Source: Allomuricauda sp. (lineage in GTDB: Bacteria > Bacteroidota > Bacteroidia > Flavobacteriales > Flavobacteriaceae). From it: a stretch of DNA of 64,000 nt. The notes beneath the pieces were generated by a model. The model made no database searches. It was given only the letters and a program-made list of their open reading frames with translations, and was not told the DNA's origin. The DNA lies in NCBI RefSeq assembly GCF_013911645.1, contig NZ_JACESV010000001.1:806001-870000 (forward strand). The letters run 5' to 3'. Positions 8,620 to 17,411 of the stretch are shown here, in pieces. The first letter of the stretch is position 1; each line of letters opens with the position of its first letter. Both the position numbers and the translations under genes were made by a program.

Positions 8620-10027
8620 ATGATCCGACTACTTTTTTTATCTCTTATACCTATTATAATAAGCTGTAAAAAGGAGACCACCAACCATTTCGATTTGGCA
8701 ATCACCAATGCCCAGGTCATCCATCTGGAAACTGGAAAAGTTGAACACCAGAACATTTTTATTTCCAACGGTATAATCAAAGCGGTCGAAGCGGTTGGCT
8801 CAAGTAATTTTAAAGCTGATTCCACCATCGACGCCTCTGGAAAATATCTACTGCCCGGTTTTTGGGACAATCACATCCATTTACGTGGTGGGGACACTTT
8901 GATTGCAAACAACAAGAATTTTTTAAAATTATTTATTGCCAACGGCATTACCACGGTCCGTGATGCAGGTGGTGACCTTACCCATTCTGTTATGGAATGG
9001 AAAAACAAAATCGCTTCGGAAGAATTGACCGGCCCCACGATTTTTACTGCAGGACCTAAAATTGATGGCCCAAAAGCCACTTGGGCGGGCTCTTTGGAAG
9101 TTGAAACGGAAGAAGCTGTTGTACAGGCTTTGGATTCCCTTGAAGCCTTGAACGTAGACTTTGTAAAAATTTATGATAGCAGAATTTCTCCTAAAAACTA
9201 CCTAAAAGCTATCGAAGAAGCCAAAAAAAGGGGATTCACTGTATCGGGCCACATGCCGTTTACTGTTACTTTGGATGAAACCATTAATGCTGGGATGGAT
9301 GGCATTGAACACCTCTACTACATAATGAAGGGGAGTGCCGGCAATGAACTTGAGGTTACCAAAAAAATGAACAATGGCGAAATGGGCTTTTGGAACGCCA
9401 TGCCCGCTCTTTTGGACGCTTATTCGGATAGTACCGCGCAGGCGACTTTTAATAAATTAAAAGAAAACGATGTCTTTGTGGTGCCAACACTTCATATTGG
9501 AAAAACATTGAGTTATTTGGATGAGGTTGACCATACCAAGGACAAATACCTTAACTACATGGGCCAGGGAATAATCAAGACCTACCAAGGTAGAATCCGG
9601 TCAGCATTAAATTCATCAGAAGAAGCTAGGGAAAATCGTAAAAAAACTTGATACATTCTTTGGTAAATTGGCTAAATCACTTAACGATGCCGGTGTTCAG
9701 CTATTGGCCGGGTCGGATAGTGGTGCATTTAACTCCTACACATACCCCGGCATATCCTTGCACAAAGAATTACAGGTAATGGTGGAAAACGGAGTATCAC
9801 CATTGGATGCGCTTCGCACCTCAGCCTTTAACGGCGCCAAGTTTTTACATAAAACCGATGATTATGGAACTGTTTCCAAAGGAAAAGTATCAGACTTGGT
9901 TATTTTGGAAGCCAACCCTTTGGATGATATTGAAAACAGTCAAAAGATCTTTACAGTAATCAAAGGAACCCAAGTATTTTCCAAAAGTGAGTTACAAGAA
10001 TTATTGAAGAGTGCTGCAATTGAATAA
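8620..10027 (+). pseudogene. Amidohydrolase (imidazolonepropionase-like) lipoprotein, frameshifted
   Basis: Two adjacent ORFs, 8620-9651 and 9668-10027, are the N- and C-terminal parts of one metal-dependent amidohydrolase. The first has a lipoprotein signal (MIRLLFLSLIPIIISC) and the metal-binding WDNHIHLRGG. The second carries LLAGSDSG with the catalytic Asp and the end of the barrel (ALRTSAFNGAKFL). The break is at an A7 run, 9640-9646. With six A residues the frame continues RKKLDTFFGKLAKSLNDAG without interruption. So there is one extra A, either a true mutation, a slippage site or a sequencing error. Intact relatives hydrolyse cyclic amides or dipeptides in the periplasm. If the shift is real, the first product lacks the active-site Asp. 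Confidence 0.85.
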
Positions 10028-10123
10028 CATCGTTTTGAACTAACGCAATTCCTTTACACTAATTAAAGATCAAAGTATCATATTTTGGTATCTTTAGCAT
10101 TTCATTTTTTTTAAACCTATTAT

Positions 10124-10816
10124 ATGATCAAAAAATTAGCAACCCTATTTATCTTATTTGGATTATTAACTGTAAATGCACAACAACCCGGGGAGGATGA
10201 AATGGGTGCCTGGTACATGTATTTTGGCACCAACAAAGTTTCGGAACGCTTCAGTATTCATACCGAGGCCCAGTTCCGGTTTTACGAAACCACCAGCAAC
10301 TTTAACCAAATGCTTCTGCGAACCGGACTCAATTATCATATAAATCCAAATGCCATAGCTACGGCCGGTTATGGTTATATTGATACCGACAATACCTACT
10401 TTGAGCTCGAAGGCGAGGTCAACTCCAAAGAACATCGGATTTTTGAGCAGTTTATTCTAAAGAATAAAGTTTGGGAACTTCTATTTGAGCACCGTTACAG
10501 GTTAGAACAACGTTTCCTGGATTTTGGCGAAACCACCGAAACCCAACATAGGGCCCGCTACCGTATTCAGATGACCTTGCCTCTTACAGATACATTCTTC
10601 CTCAACTTTTATGATGAACTTTTTATTAACCTCCAGGATGATTTGTTCGGTCAAAACCGACTATACGGAGCTGTTGGCGTACACATTACGGAGAACAGTA
10701 GTGTACAGTTGGGATACCTGAGAAACCAGTTTGCAAATGCCGTTTACAACCGATTACAGTTCGGAGTTTTCTACAATCCGGATTTGAGGGGACTCTTCAA
10801 AAAGAAGAAACCTTAA
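10124..10816 (+). CDS. DUF2490 domain outer-membrane-like protein
   Basis: A 230-aa protein with signal peptide MIKKLATLFILFGLLTVNAQ. The rest alternates in beta-strand fashion and matches the DUF2490 pattern: GAWYMYFGTNKV near the start, FEHRYRLEQRF and RARYRIQMTLP in the middle, and the ending QLGYLRNQFAN...LQFGVFYNPD. Members are predicted outer-membrane beta-barrels of unknown role. TATCTTTA at 10089 is a possible -7 element. It stands alone between the broken amidohydrolase and sodC. Confidence 0.8.
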   Translation: MIKKLATLFILFGLLTVNAQQPGEDEMGAWYMYFGTNKVSERFSIHTEAQFRFYETTSNFNQMLLRTGLNYHINPNAIATAGYGYIDTDNTYFELEGEVNSKEHRIFEQFILKNKVWELLFEHRYRLEQRFLDFGETTETQHRARYRIQMTLPLTDTFFLNFYDELFINLQDDLFGQNRLYGAVGVHITENSSVQLGYLRNQFANAVYNRLQFGVFYNPDLRGLFKKKKP

Positions 10817-10880
10817 AAATGTTTGACAGCAGTACATATTATCCCTAACTTATAGGCTAATCTTTAAAACAATCATTTTA

Positions 10881-11468
10881 ATGAAAAAAGTACAAATAAC
10901 AGTCTTGACGCTACTATTTATAACGGCCTTTAGCTGTAAACAAGCAAAAAAAGAAGCCCAAGAAACAACGGAGGAAGTCGAGGAAACCGTTGAACAAGTG
11001 GCAGAAAAAATCGACCCACAGGTCATTACTTTTGAAATGGAACCAAAAAGCGATAGCAACGTAAGTGGTGAAGTCGTTTTTACCCAAGATCAAGGAGAAG
11101 TAATCATGAGAGCTACCTTTTTAGGACTTGACGAAGGTGAGCATGCCATTCACCTGCACGAAAAGGCCGATTGTTCGTCTGCCGATGGAAAATCAACCGG
11201 AGGACACTGGAACCCAACTTTTGAAGAACACGGAAAATGGGGTTCGGAAGATGGTTACCACAAAGGTGATATTGGTAATTTTACCGCTGATGCCGATGGC
11301 AACGCCACCGTAGAATTTTCTACGGACGAATGGTGCATTGGTTGCGGCGATGAGAAAAAAGATATTTTGGGAAAAGCGGTAATCGTTCACCAAGGTGTTG
11401 ATGATTACACATCGCAACCCTCAGGTGCCGCAGGAGCAAGAATTGCCTGTACCGGCATCATTCAATAA
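10881..11468 (+). CDS. sodC: Cu/Zn superoxide dismutase family lipoprotein
   Basis: A lipoprotein leader ending FSC is followed by a Lys/Glu-rich linker (about 22-45) and a SodC domain. Copper ligands are visible in HAIHLHEKADC and GGHWNP, zinc-site residues in EDGYHKGDIGN, and the electrostatic-loop/C-terminal signature in VIVHQGVDDYTSQPSGAAGARIAC. The two cysteines expected for the structural disulfide are present. Predicted to dismutate superoxide in the periplasm while anchored to a membrane. The leader nearly matches that of the next gene (YceI). Both stand upstream of an ECF sigma/anti-sigma pair, in keeping with envelope stress, though each has its own terminator. Confidence 0.92.
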   Translation: MKKVQITVLTLLFITAFSCKQAKKEAQETTEEVEETVEQVAEKIDPQVITFEMEPKSDSNVSGEVVFTQDQGEVIMRATFLGLDEGEHAIHLHEKADCSSADGKSTGGHWNPTFEEHGKWGSEDGYHKGDIGNFTADADGNATVEFSTDEWCIGCGDEKKDILGKAVIVHQGVDDYTSQPSGAAGARIACTGIIQ

Positions 11469-11488
11469 TATTGAAATAACAACAATGT

Positions 11489-11520
11489 AAAAAGCTGTCC
11501 AACCGGGCAGCTTTTTTTTT
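11489..11520 (+). terminator. Intrinsic terminator after sodC
   Basis: AAAAAGCTG and CAGCTTTTT pair, extended by TCC/GGG across a 4-nt loop, and a run of T follows. Confidence 0.85.
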
Positions 11521-11521
11521 G

Positions 11522-11552
11522 TTGACCACCCTTTAAATATTGTCTAACTTGG
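11522..11552 (+). promoter_or_regulatory. Bacteroidota-type promoter for the YceI gene
   Basis: TTG at 11522-11524, a 20-bp spacer and TAACTTGG at 11545-11552 fit TTG-N17-23-TAnnTTTG with one mismatch. The start codon is 22 bases downstream. The sodC terminator immediately before it supports a separate transcript. Confidence 0.55.
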
Positions 11553-11574
11553 ACCTAAATTTAAAATAACCAGG

Positions 11575-12198
11575 ATGAAAAAATTTCAAATTGCTGTATT
11601 AAGCCTATTACTGGTAGCCGGTTTTAGCTGCAAGCAAACAAAAAAAGAAGAAGAAAAAACGAAAGAAACGGTTGCCAAGACCTATAGTATTGTAGAAGAT
11701 TCTACCAATGTTAGGTTTACTGCCTATAAAACAACAGATAAAGTTCCTGTTGGTGGAACTTTTCAAGAAGTTGAATTGACCTATACCTCTGGCGAAACAC
11801 CCGAGGAAACATTGGATGGCCTTAAATTTTCCATTCCAGTGAGCAGCCTTTTCACTAACGATACCACAAATACAAGAGATCCTAAAATCATCCGTTTCTT
11901 TTTTGATGTAATGGCAGAAACCCAATCCATAACCGGAACTTTTTCTTTTGATGAAAACAACAAGTGCTCCGTAAACCTAAGTATGAACGGAGTTTCCACT
12001 GATCTCCCAATGGAATATGAGATTACGGACGATAACCATGTGAATTTTTCCGGAGTAATGGATTTGAAAAAATGGAATGCCCTGGACGCATTGACATCAT
12101 TGAACAAAGCGTGCATGGATCTACACACTGGAGCTGATGGTGTGAGCAAAACTTGGGAAGATGTCGCTATCAAAGCATCTGTTTTGCTTAAACAATAA
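11575..12198 (+). CDS. YceI family lipoprotein
   Basis: The lipoprotein leader MKKFQIAVLSLLLVAGFSC is followed by CKQTKKEEE. Residues from about 40 onward match the YceI lipocalin-like fold: SIVEDSTNVRFTAYKTTDKVPVGGTF, then LKFSIPVSSLFTNDTTNTRDPKI and a final VAIKASVLLK strand. Known YceI proteins bind long hydrophobic isoprenoids in the periplasm; that role here is inferred. Leader and linker closely match those of sodC upstream although the mature domains are unrelated. The gene has its own promoter and terminator. Confidence 0.88.
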   Translation: MKKFQIAVLSLLLVAGFSCKQTKKEEEKTKETVAKTYSIVEDSTNVRFTAYKTTDKVPVGGTFQEVELTYTSGETPEETLDGLKFSIPVSSLFTNDTTNTRDPKIIRFFFDVMAETQSITGTFSFDENNKCSVNLSMNGVSTDLPMEYEITDDNHVNFSGVMDLKKWNALDALTSLNKACMDLHTGADGVSKTWEDVAIKASVLLKQ

Positions 12199-12228
12199 CA
12201 CCCAACCACACGTCCATCAAGATTTATG

Positions 12229-12258
12229 AAAAGAGCTGCCAAGAGCAGCTCTTTTTTT
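12229..12258 (+). terminator. Intrinsic terminator after the YceI gene
   Basis: AAAAGAGCTGC pairs with GCAGCTCTTTT around the loop CAAGA and is followed by T residues. Confidence 0.85.
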
Positions 12259-12278
12259 ATATATTTAACCAACTACAA

Positions 12279-12806
12279 ATGAATCTGGACAACCTCATAC
12301 AACAATATCAGAAAAAGGATAAAGTAGCTTTTGAGACTTTGTACAATATGTACGCTGAAAATATTTGTGGGGCAATCAATGTAATTGTGAAAGATTCTGA
12401 ACGCTCCCAAGAAATTTGTCAAGATGTCTTTATAAAAATTTGGGAGAAATCCGACCAGTACAATCCGTCCAAGGGACGCTTTTTTACATGGTTATTAAAC
12501 ATTGCACGGAATGCCGCTATAGATGAAGTGCGCTCAAAAGCCCATAAGAACAAAAAAAAGAACCTTCCCGTTGATTCCCTCGTAGGTATTTATGAAAACG
12601 ACGAGGATTTAAACAGTAAAATGGACACCATTGGCCTTCAATCTTTATTAAAAGGGTTGAAAGAAAAGTGCATTTTATTGATAGATATGCTTTATTTTAA
12701 GGGGTATACCCAGAAAGAAGCGGCCAAAGAGCTCAACACGCCAATTGGCACTATAAAAACAAGGATAAGAAGCTGTATTTCTAGCATTAGAAAAAATATG
12801 GCATAA
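12279..12806 (+). CDS. ECF-type RNA polymerase sigma-70 factor
   Basis: A 175-aa sigma factor with region 2 (about 10-85; EICQDVFIKIWEKSDQY and GRFFTWLLNIARNAAIDEVRS) and region 4 (about 122-172; YFKGYTQKEAAKELNTPIGTIKTRIRS, a helix-turn-helix). Regions 1.2 and 3 are missing, as usual in ECF factors. It is 2 nt from the RskA-like anti-sigma gene, so the pair is co-transcribed. It probably directs polymerase to stress genes when the anti-sigma factor lets go. The target promoters are not identified. Confidence 0.92.
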   Translation: MNLDNLIQQYQKKDKVAFETLYNMYAENICGAINVIVKDSERSQEICQDVFIKIWEKSDQYNPSKGRFFTWLLNIARNAAIDEVRSKAHKNKKKNLPVDSLVGIYENDEDLNSKMDTIGLQSLLKGLKEKCILLIDMLYFKGYTQKEAAKELNTPIGTIKTRIRSCISSIRKNMA

Positions 12807-12808
12807 GC

Positions 12809-13606
12809 ATGGATGTAGAAGAATACATAGCGTCTGGAATATTGGAACTCTACGTTGCTGGAGCACTGTCCCCCGAAGAAAATTTGGAGGTGCAGCATTA
12901 TGCCATTCAGTACCCTGAAATCAGAAAGGAAATTGAAGCAATTGAAAGAGCTATCCTTGAAATTACCGAAGCCGCTTCGCCAAAAATGCCACAGGATGGG
13001 TTTGCCAAGATAAAAGCTGAAATAGATGATGTTATTCCATTTACTCCCCAAGCCACTTCAAGCAAGGGGACTCCGTGGAGAAGTTATTTAGGATGGGCAG
13101 CATCGGTACTATTGGCCATTGGTTTGTTCTGGATGTACACGGAAAATTCGAAGTTGAAATCTGAGATAGAGATTACCAATCAGGAAAAGCAAAGCTTGGA
13201 GGACGTTCTGTCCAACACCCAAGAAGAAATAACCCTTAAGGAAAGCCTATTGCAACAGCTTAGGGACAAAAACGTGACAGTGATCGCCCTTGGCGGACAA
13301 ACGGTATCCCCATCATCTTACGCAAAAGCCTACTGGAACAAAGAAGAAAACAAAGTGATTATTGATGGGCAAGGTCTGCCTGAACCACCAGATGGGTTCA
13401 CCTATCAGGTTTGGTCCCTGAAATTGGACCCGCTCACCCCTACCAGTATTGGTTTGCTGGATGATTTCGCATCACAGGACACCAAACTCTTTACCCTGGA
13501 AAATGCCAACGAATCCGAAGCCTTTGGAATTACTTTGGAGCCTGAAGGCGGTAGTGAAACGCCAACGCTGGAACAATTGTATACCTTGGGTGCGGTCGGT
13601 TCTTAA
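12809..13606 (+). CDS. RskA-type membrane anti-sigma factor
   Basis: A 265-aa protein with an N-terminal cytoplasmic helical segment (IASGILELYVAGALSPEENLEVQ, 6-28) that should bind the sigma factor, one transmembrane helix near 93-111 (YLGWAASVLLAIGLFWMY), a short coiled coil (KLKSEIEITNQEKQSLEDVL) and a C-terminal RskA beta domain (EPPDGFTYQVWSLKLDPLTPTSIGLLDDF). There is no HxxxCxxC zinc-binding signature. It pairs with the ECF sigma gene directly upstream. It probably holds the sigma factor at the inner membrane until an envelope signal, perhaps oxidative given sodC nearby, releases it. Confidence 0.86.
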   Translation: MDVEEYIASGILELYVAGALSPEENLEVQHYAIQYPEIRKEIEAIERAILEITEAASPKMPQDGFAKIKAEIDDVIPFTPQATSSKGTPWRSYLGWAASVLLAIGLFWMYTENSKLKSEIEITNQEKQSLEDVLSNTQEEITLKESLLQQLRDKNVTVIALGGQTVSPSSYAKAYWNKEENKVIIDGQGLPEPPDGFTYQVWSLKLDPLTPTSIGLLDDFASQDTKLFTLENANESEAFGITLEPEGGSETPTLEQLYTLGAVGS

Positions 13607-13619
13607 AGCAGATTGCCTT

Positions 13620-14600
13620 CTAAAACCATTTTTTTCGCTTAAAAATGATAATGGAGATTACGGTAACAACCAACATTACCCCCAATAAGGTAAAATAGCC
13701 GTAGGGCCATTTTAATTCGGGCATATTTTCAAAGTTCATACCATAAATACCTGCCAAAAATGTAAGTGGGATAAACACTACCGAAAAAATGGTCAAGGTC
13801 TTCATAACTTCGTTCAATCGGTGTCCCTGTACACTAAAAAACAAGTTTATTTGGCTTTCCAGTTCCATAATATCGGAATCTATATCGGTAATCAATCCAT
13901 TGATCTGCTCCCTGAGTTCACTAAAATACTTAGTCTGAAATCCCTTTACCTCTACCCTTTCCAGTTTAACTATAATATCCCTAAGCCCATGTGACGCCTT
14001 TTTAAAATCTTGAATGATTGCCTTTTTTTGTTCCACTTCGAACATAAATTCCGGTGTAGGCTCACGTTTTACAATGGCGTCCAATGCGTTTTCCATTATC
14101 ACACTTTCCTCATATTTATCCTTATAGTTGTTTATCAAGGTTTCCAGAATAAAAAAGAGGAGGTAGTCCGCCCGTTTTTTTCTGATGATTCCCTTGTTTT
14201 CAAATATGCGTTGGCGAATCCAATCAAAATGGTCGCCCCGTTTTTCTTGTATGCACCAATTAAAATCCTTGGACACCACAAAATACATTTGTTCGGATTC
14301 CATACTATATCCTTCGGTTTTTAGGATTTGGGCAGCAATAAACAATTGGTCTTCCAATACAATGACCTTATTGCCCATTTTTGGATTCAACAACAATCGT
14401 AATAAAAAATCATCCAGGCCATTGCCACCAACCATTTGTCTAAACTCCTCCATATACTCCAACCCATAAGTGTTTACCCAGGTAATGGATTTATCCCCTT
14501 TGGACAGTAATAGATCTTCTTGCAAAGAGAATTTTCGATTATAGTAATTGTCCGGTGAGTAATTTATTACCCATGAATTTTCTTCAAATTCTGTTATCAT
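13620..14600 (-). CDS. corA: CorA-type magnesium/cobalt transporter
   Basis: A 326-aa protein. A long acidic helical cytoplasmic domain includes KKASHGLRDIIVKLERVEVKG and the willow helix DIMELESQINLFFSVQGHRLNEVMKTLTIFSVVF. Two C-terminal membrane segments follow, with the signature YGMN at the end of the first (AGIYGMNFENMPELKWPYGY) and a basic tail KRKKWF. Predicted homopentameric channel for Mg2+ in the inner membrane. It is convergent with the anti-sigma gene and divergent from the MscS gene. Confidence 0.92.
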   Translation of the reverse strand: MITEFEENSWVINYSPDNYYNRKFSLQEDLLLSKGDKSITWVNTYGLEYMEEFRQMVGGNGLDDFLLRLLLNPKMGNKVIVLEDQLFIAAQILKTEGYSMESEQMYFVVSKDFNWCIQEKRGDHFDWIRQRIFENKGIIRKKRADYLLFFILETLINNYKDKYEESVIMENALDAIVKREPTPEFMFEVEQKKAIIQDFKKASHGLRDIIVKLERVEVKGFQTKYFSELREQINGLITDIDSDIMELESQINLFFSVQGHRLNEVMKTLTIFSVVFIPLTFLAGIYGMNFENMPELKWPYGYFTLLGVMLVVTVISIIIFKRKKWF

Positions 14601-14670
14601 GGCTTAAAAAGTGAAAGGGTTTATTCGTAGTTTAGGACTATAAGTTAATCCAAATTTACTAAGAACCATT

Positions 14671-15207
14671 ATGATTGACCCCATGTCCTTTAAATCCGAG
14701 ATTTTATTCACTATTGTCCTTCTGGCCATCATCATAGCCCTCAATTCGTTGAGCAAAAGGGCCATTAGGCGTTTTGGCAAAATCAGTTCCATTGATATGA
14801 ACAGCAGGAAAATTATTTTTTACTTGAGCAACTTGCTGTATTATCTAGTGGCGTTCATTGGGATTTCGTTGATCTGGGGTGTGAACTGGGAAGATTTTTC
14901 TGTGTTTATATCCTCCATTCTGGCCATTTTGGGAATTGGATTTGTGGCCCAATGGTCCATTTTGTCCAACTTAACGGCCAGTGTTATACTGTTTTTCAAT
15001 CATCCATTGCGTTTGGGCGACAGAATCCGCGTAATGGACAAAGATTTTGATTGGACGGGAAAAGTAGAGGATATCAGCGGTTTTTACCTTTTTATGCGCA
15101 CTGATGATGGCAAACAAATAACAATACCTACCAACTTGGTGATTCAAAAAGGAATAGAAATATTAAAAGAGGAAAAAACGGAACCCGACTTAAGTGCCGA
15201 TAAATAA
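14671..15207 (+). CDS. Small MscS-family mechanosensitive channel
   Basis: A 178-aa protein with three transmembrane helices (about 9-28, 52-74, 80-105). The last reads ISSILAILGIGFVAQWSILSNLTASVILF, a TM3 pore helix of MscS type. A short beta domain follows (HPLRLGDRIRVMDKDFDWTGKVEDISGFY and DGKQITIPTNLVI). It ends where the larger alpha/beta vestibule of E. coli MscS would begin, so it is a minimal form. Predicted to release solutes under hypo-osmotic stress. Confidence 0.85.
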   Translation: MIDPMSFKSEILFTIVLLAIIIALNSLSKRAIRRFGKISSIDMNSRKIIFYLSNLLYYLVAFIGISLIWGVNWEDFSVFISSILAILGIGFVAQWSILSNLTASVILFFNHPLRLGDRIRVMDKDFDWTGKVEDISGFYLFMRTDDGKQITIPTNLVIQKGIEILKEEKTEPDLSADK

Positions 15208-15209
15208 AA

Positions 15210-15233
15210 CGCCATGGCTTTACAACCATGGCG
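15210..15233 (+). terminator. Perfect hairpin after the MscS gene
   Basis: CGCCATGG and CCATGGCG pair perfectly around an 8-nt loop. No T run follows, so it may be a weak terminator or an mRNA 3'-end stabiliser. A second ACCATGGCG lies at about 15260, inside a small GAGA...TCTC stem. Confidence 0.4.
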
Positions 15234-15299
15234 CACCTAAAAACAACAACCAAGCCGAGACCATGGCGATCTCCAACCTAGGTTCTTAAAGGGTAAAGC

Positions 15300-16589
15300 T
15301 CAAAGACTGGCAATTTGAGCCTCTTTAATAGGCCCAAGTTCGTATGTTGCCCCCATTAGCTCTTGCTTTAATTCGCTTACTTTTTCTTTTTTGCCATTGG
15401 CCTTATAGATTTCTGCCGCTTGGTGAAGAATGGCCGGCTCATACGTAGCACCGATTACGTGCTTTTCTATAACCTCCATGGCTTTTTGTTCCTCTCCCAA
15501 ATAAAGTAAGCTATATGCCAACCATCCATAAGACTCTGGCGTAGGTCTGTTGTTCACTTCTTTCTGTGCCAGTTTAAATGCACTCTGTTCCACATCCATG
15601 CTCAATAAAAAATCTACATTATGGGCATTGTACATATCGCCATAATCTTTGTTGTTGCCCACAATCCTATAATAGCTGTCCAATGCTTGGACTTTGAGCA
15701 TATCATCATTTAAAAAGGAGGCCACTTCGGCTTTCAACAGGTAATATTCGGGAGATTTGTTCTTTTTCATGATGGAGTCCAATATCCGGAGGGCCTCGGT
15801 GCCATTTCTTTCGTGTGAGTATACTATCCAAGCTATACCTTTTTTGGCGTATGCATTTTGAGCATCTATCCGGAGCGCTCTTAGGTACAGCTTATAAGAA
15901 TCTTCAATTCGCCCAGCATGTCCATAAAAATCGGCAAGATTGGTGTAGGACCACAATAGCAAATCTTTGTTTTTTGATGATTCGGCCTTAGCCGTGGCCT
16001 TTTCCATAAATTGAATGGCCGTGTCCAAATCGCCTTTGTGATCGTTCCATTTTGCCACACGGATCAAATAGCCAAAGTCGGACATATTCTGGATGCTATC
16101 CAAATATTGGTTGGCCAAATCATAATTGCCCAATTCCATGTGCAGGTCAAACAGCAAACTCTGCGTTTCGTTTACGCCACTTCCCAAAACCCTGGCTTCC
16201 TTGGCTAATTGCAGTGCTTCTTTAAAACGGTGTTGGGAGATATAATTCCTGGCAAGAGCCCGCAAATATCCCGATTTGCCCACAGCAGCGATTTCCACGG
16301 CTTTTTTAAGGGATTGCTCGGCATCTTTTAAATATTTGATGTCACCCGTTCCTTTAAAAAAACGGCTGTATTCTCCAGCTACATTGCCCAAACTGAGCAA
16401 TTGTATACTATCGGATTTGATTTTGTTATCCCAAAGTTTAAAGTATTTGGATGTGGTCCTTACAGGTTCTGATGCCAAAAAGTGATCGTAATCCTGTCTA
16501 TTCGTTTTGAATTCAGTTTCTTCCTGCTGACACGACACCAAAAACAACAGGGCAAGCGGCAAAAAGATATATTGTATTGTAGTTTTCAT
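15300..16589 (-). CDS. Tetratricopeptide repeat lipoprotein
   Basis: The ATG at 16589 gives a lipoprotein signal (MKTTIQYIFLPLALLFLVSC); the track start adds a polar extension. About 429 aa follow, with helical TPR-like repeats throughout (GSYKLYLRALRIDAQNAYAKKGIAWI-type and DLANQYLDSIQNMSDFGYL-type units). Probably a scaffold for periplasmic complexes. It is third in an operon with two DUF4331 genes, so it likely works with them. No enzyme motif is present. Confidence 0.82.
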   Translation of the reverse strand: MKTTIQYIFLPLALLFLVSCQQEETEFKTNRQDYDHFLASEPVRTTSKYFKLWDNKIKSDSIQLLSLGNVAGEYSRFFKGTGDIKYLKDAEQSLKKAVEIAAVGKSGYLRALARNYISQHRFKEALQLAKEARVLGSGVNETQSLLFDLHMELGNYDLANQYLDSIQNMSDFGYLIRVAKWNDHKGDLDTAIQFMEKATAKAESSKNKDLLLWSYTNLADFYGHAGRIEDSYKLYLRALRIDAQNAYAKKGIAWIVYSHERNGTEALRILDSIMKKNKSPEYYLLKAEVASFLNDDMLKVQALDSYYRIVGNNKDYGDMYNAHNVDFLLSMDVEQSAFKLAQKEVNNRPTPESYGWLAYSLLYLGEEQKAMEVIEKHVIGATYEPAILHQAAEIYKANGKKEKVSELKQELMGATYELGPIKEAQIASL

Positions 16590-16654
16590 TTTGTTGTTGT
16601 TTTTAATTAAAAAAGGGGAAGGAAAGTTTCCTTCCCCCATCCCTTTCATAGCAA

Positions 16655-17392
16655 TTACTCGGGTGCTCCCAAATAGGGAAATGTAGTTGAAATATTGGCC
16701 GTAAGCCCAACACCATCAGATGTTAGCCTTGGCAAATCGGCCATACCATCGTCATCAAGATCTTGACCACTAAACCGGTCACCTTCCATACCTCCGAAGA
16801 ACAAAATCAGCGATACATCAATAATGTCATCGTTTGGGTGTCTTCCTGTTAGAGCCACCTCATCCCCGTCGGGCACCAACACATTGCCATCGCCATCAAG
16901 GTCGGTGCCTGGATTAAAATATGTTGTAGGAAGATCTGGAGCTACTTCCAAAACGTCTGCCGCCAAAACAGTAGTCAAGGTTGCGGCATCCAATCCTAGA
17001 ATATTGTTCTCATAATTCACATCTGCAGGGTCCAATCCCAGTTTAAGGGCGTAAACGTCGTGGTATTGCTCCAATCTGGCTTGAAATCCTGCTTGGAAGG
17101 TGGCTGCCATTTCCGAAGGAATTGTGGTGTTGTGGGCATCTTTAACGCTTGCCTCACCTTCCATATCAAAACTCAATGTGGTATTTATTCCTGGGCGACC
17201 AAGGTGGTCTACCTGTGCAAATGTTCCTGTAAAATCGGCTCCCATCATATCGTCGTCGTCCATCATATCATCATCCATCATCATATCATCGTCCATCATC
17301 ATGTCGGCTCCGTTGTCATCATTGCTGCAGCCAACCACTAGGCCTAAGCTAAGCACAAGGGCTGTTATGTAAATTGATTGTCTTAGTTTCAT
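16655..17392 (-). CDS. DUF4331 family lipoprotein with Met/Asp-rich tract
   Basis: A lipoprotein leader ending VVGC is followed by a low-complexity stretch (about 29-50) of alternating MMM and DDD blocks, then a DUF4331-like domain. The family hallmark near the C-terminus is LTGRHPNDDIIDVSLILFFGG. Asp-rich segments such as DLDGDGNVLVPDGDE look like calcium-binding loops. DUF4331 has no established biochemical role. It is co-directional with a second DUF4331 gene 19 nt upstream and a TPR lipoprotein 65 nt downstream. The Met/Asp block suggests metal binding, which is only an inference. Confidence 0.8.
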   Translation of the reverse strand: MKLRQSIYITALVLSLGLVVGCSNDDNGADMMMDDDMMMDDDMMDDDDMMGADFTGTFAQVDHLGRPGINTTLSFDMEGEASVKDAHNTTIPSEMAATFQAGFQARLEQYHDVYALKLGLDPADVNYENNILGLDAATLTTVLAADVLEVAPDLPTTYFNPGTDLDGDGNVLVPDGDEVALTGRHPNDDIIDVSLILFFGGMEGDRFSGQDLDDDGMADLPRLTSDGVGLTANISTTFPYLGAPE

Positions 17393-17411
17393 AATATCTG
17401 TTTAAAGTTTC

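Noticed and set aside
9640-9668. Programmed -1 ribosomal frameshift in the amidohydrolase
   Set aside because: Restoring the frame needs a +1 shift (loss of one A); the usual -1 slippery mechanism gives the wrong frame.
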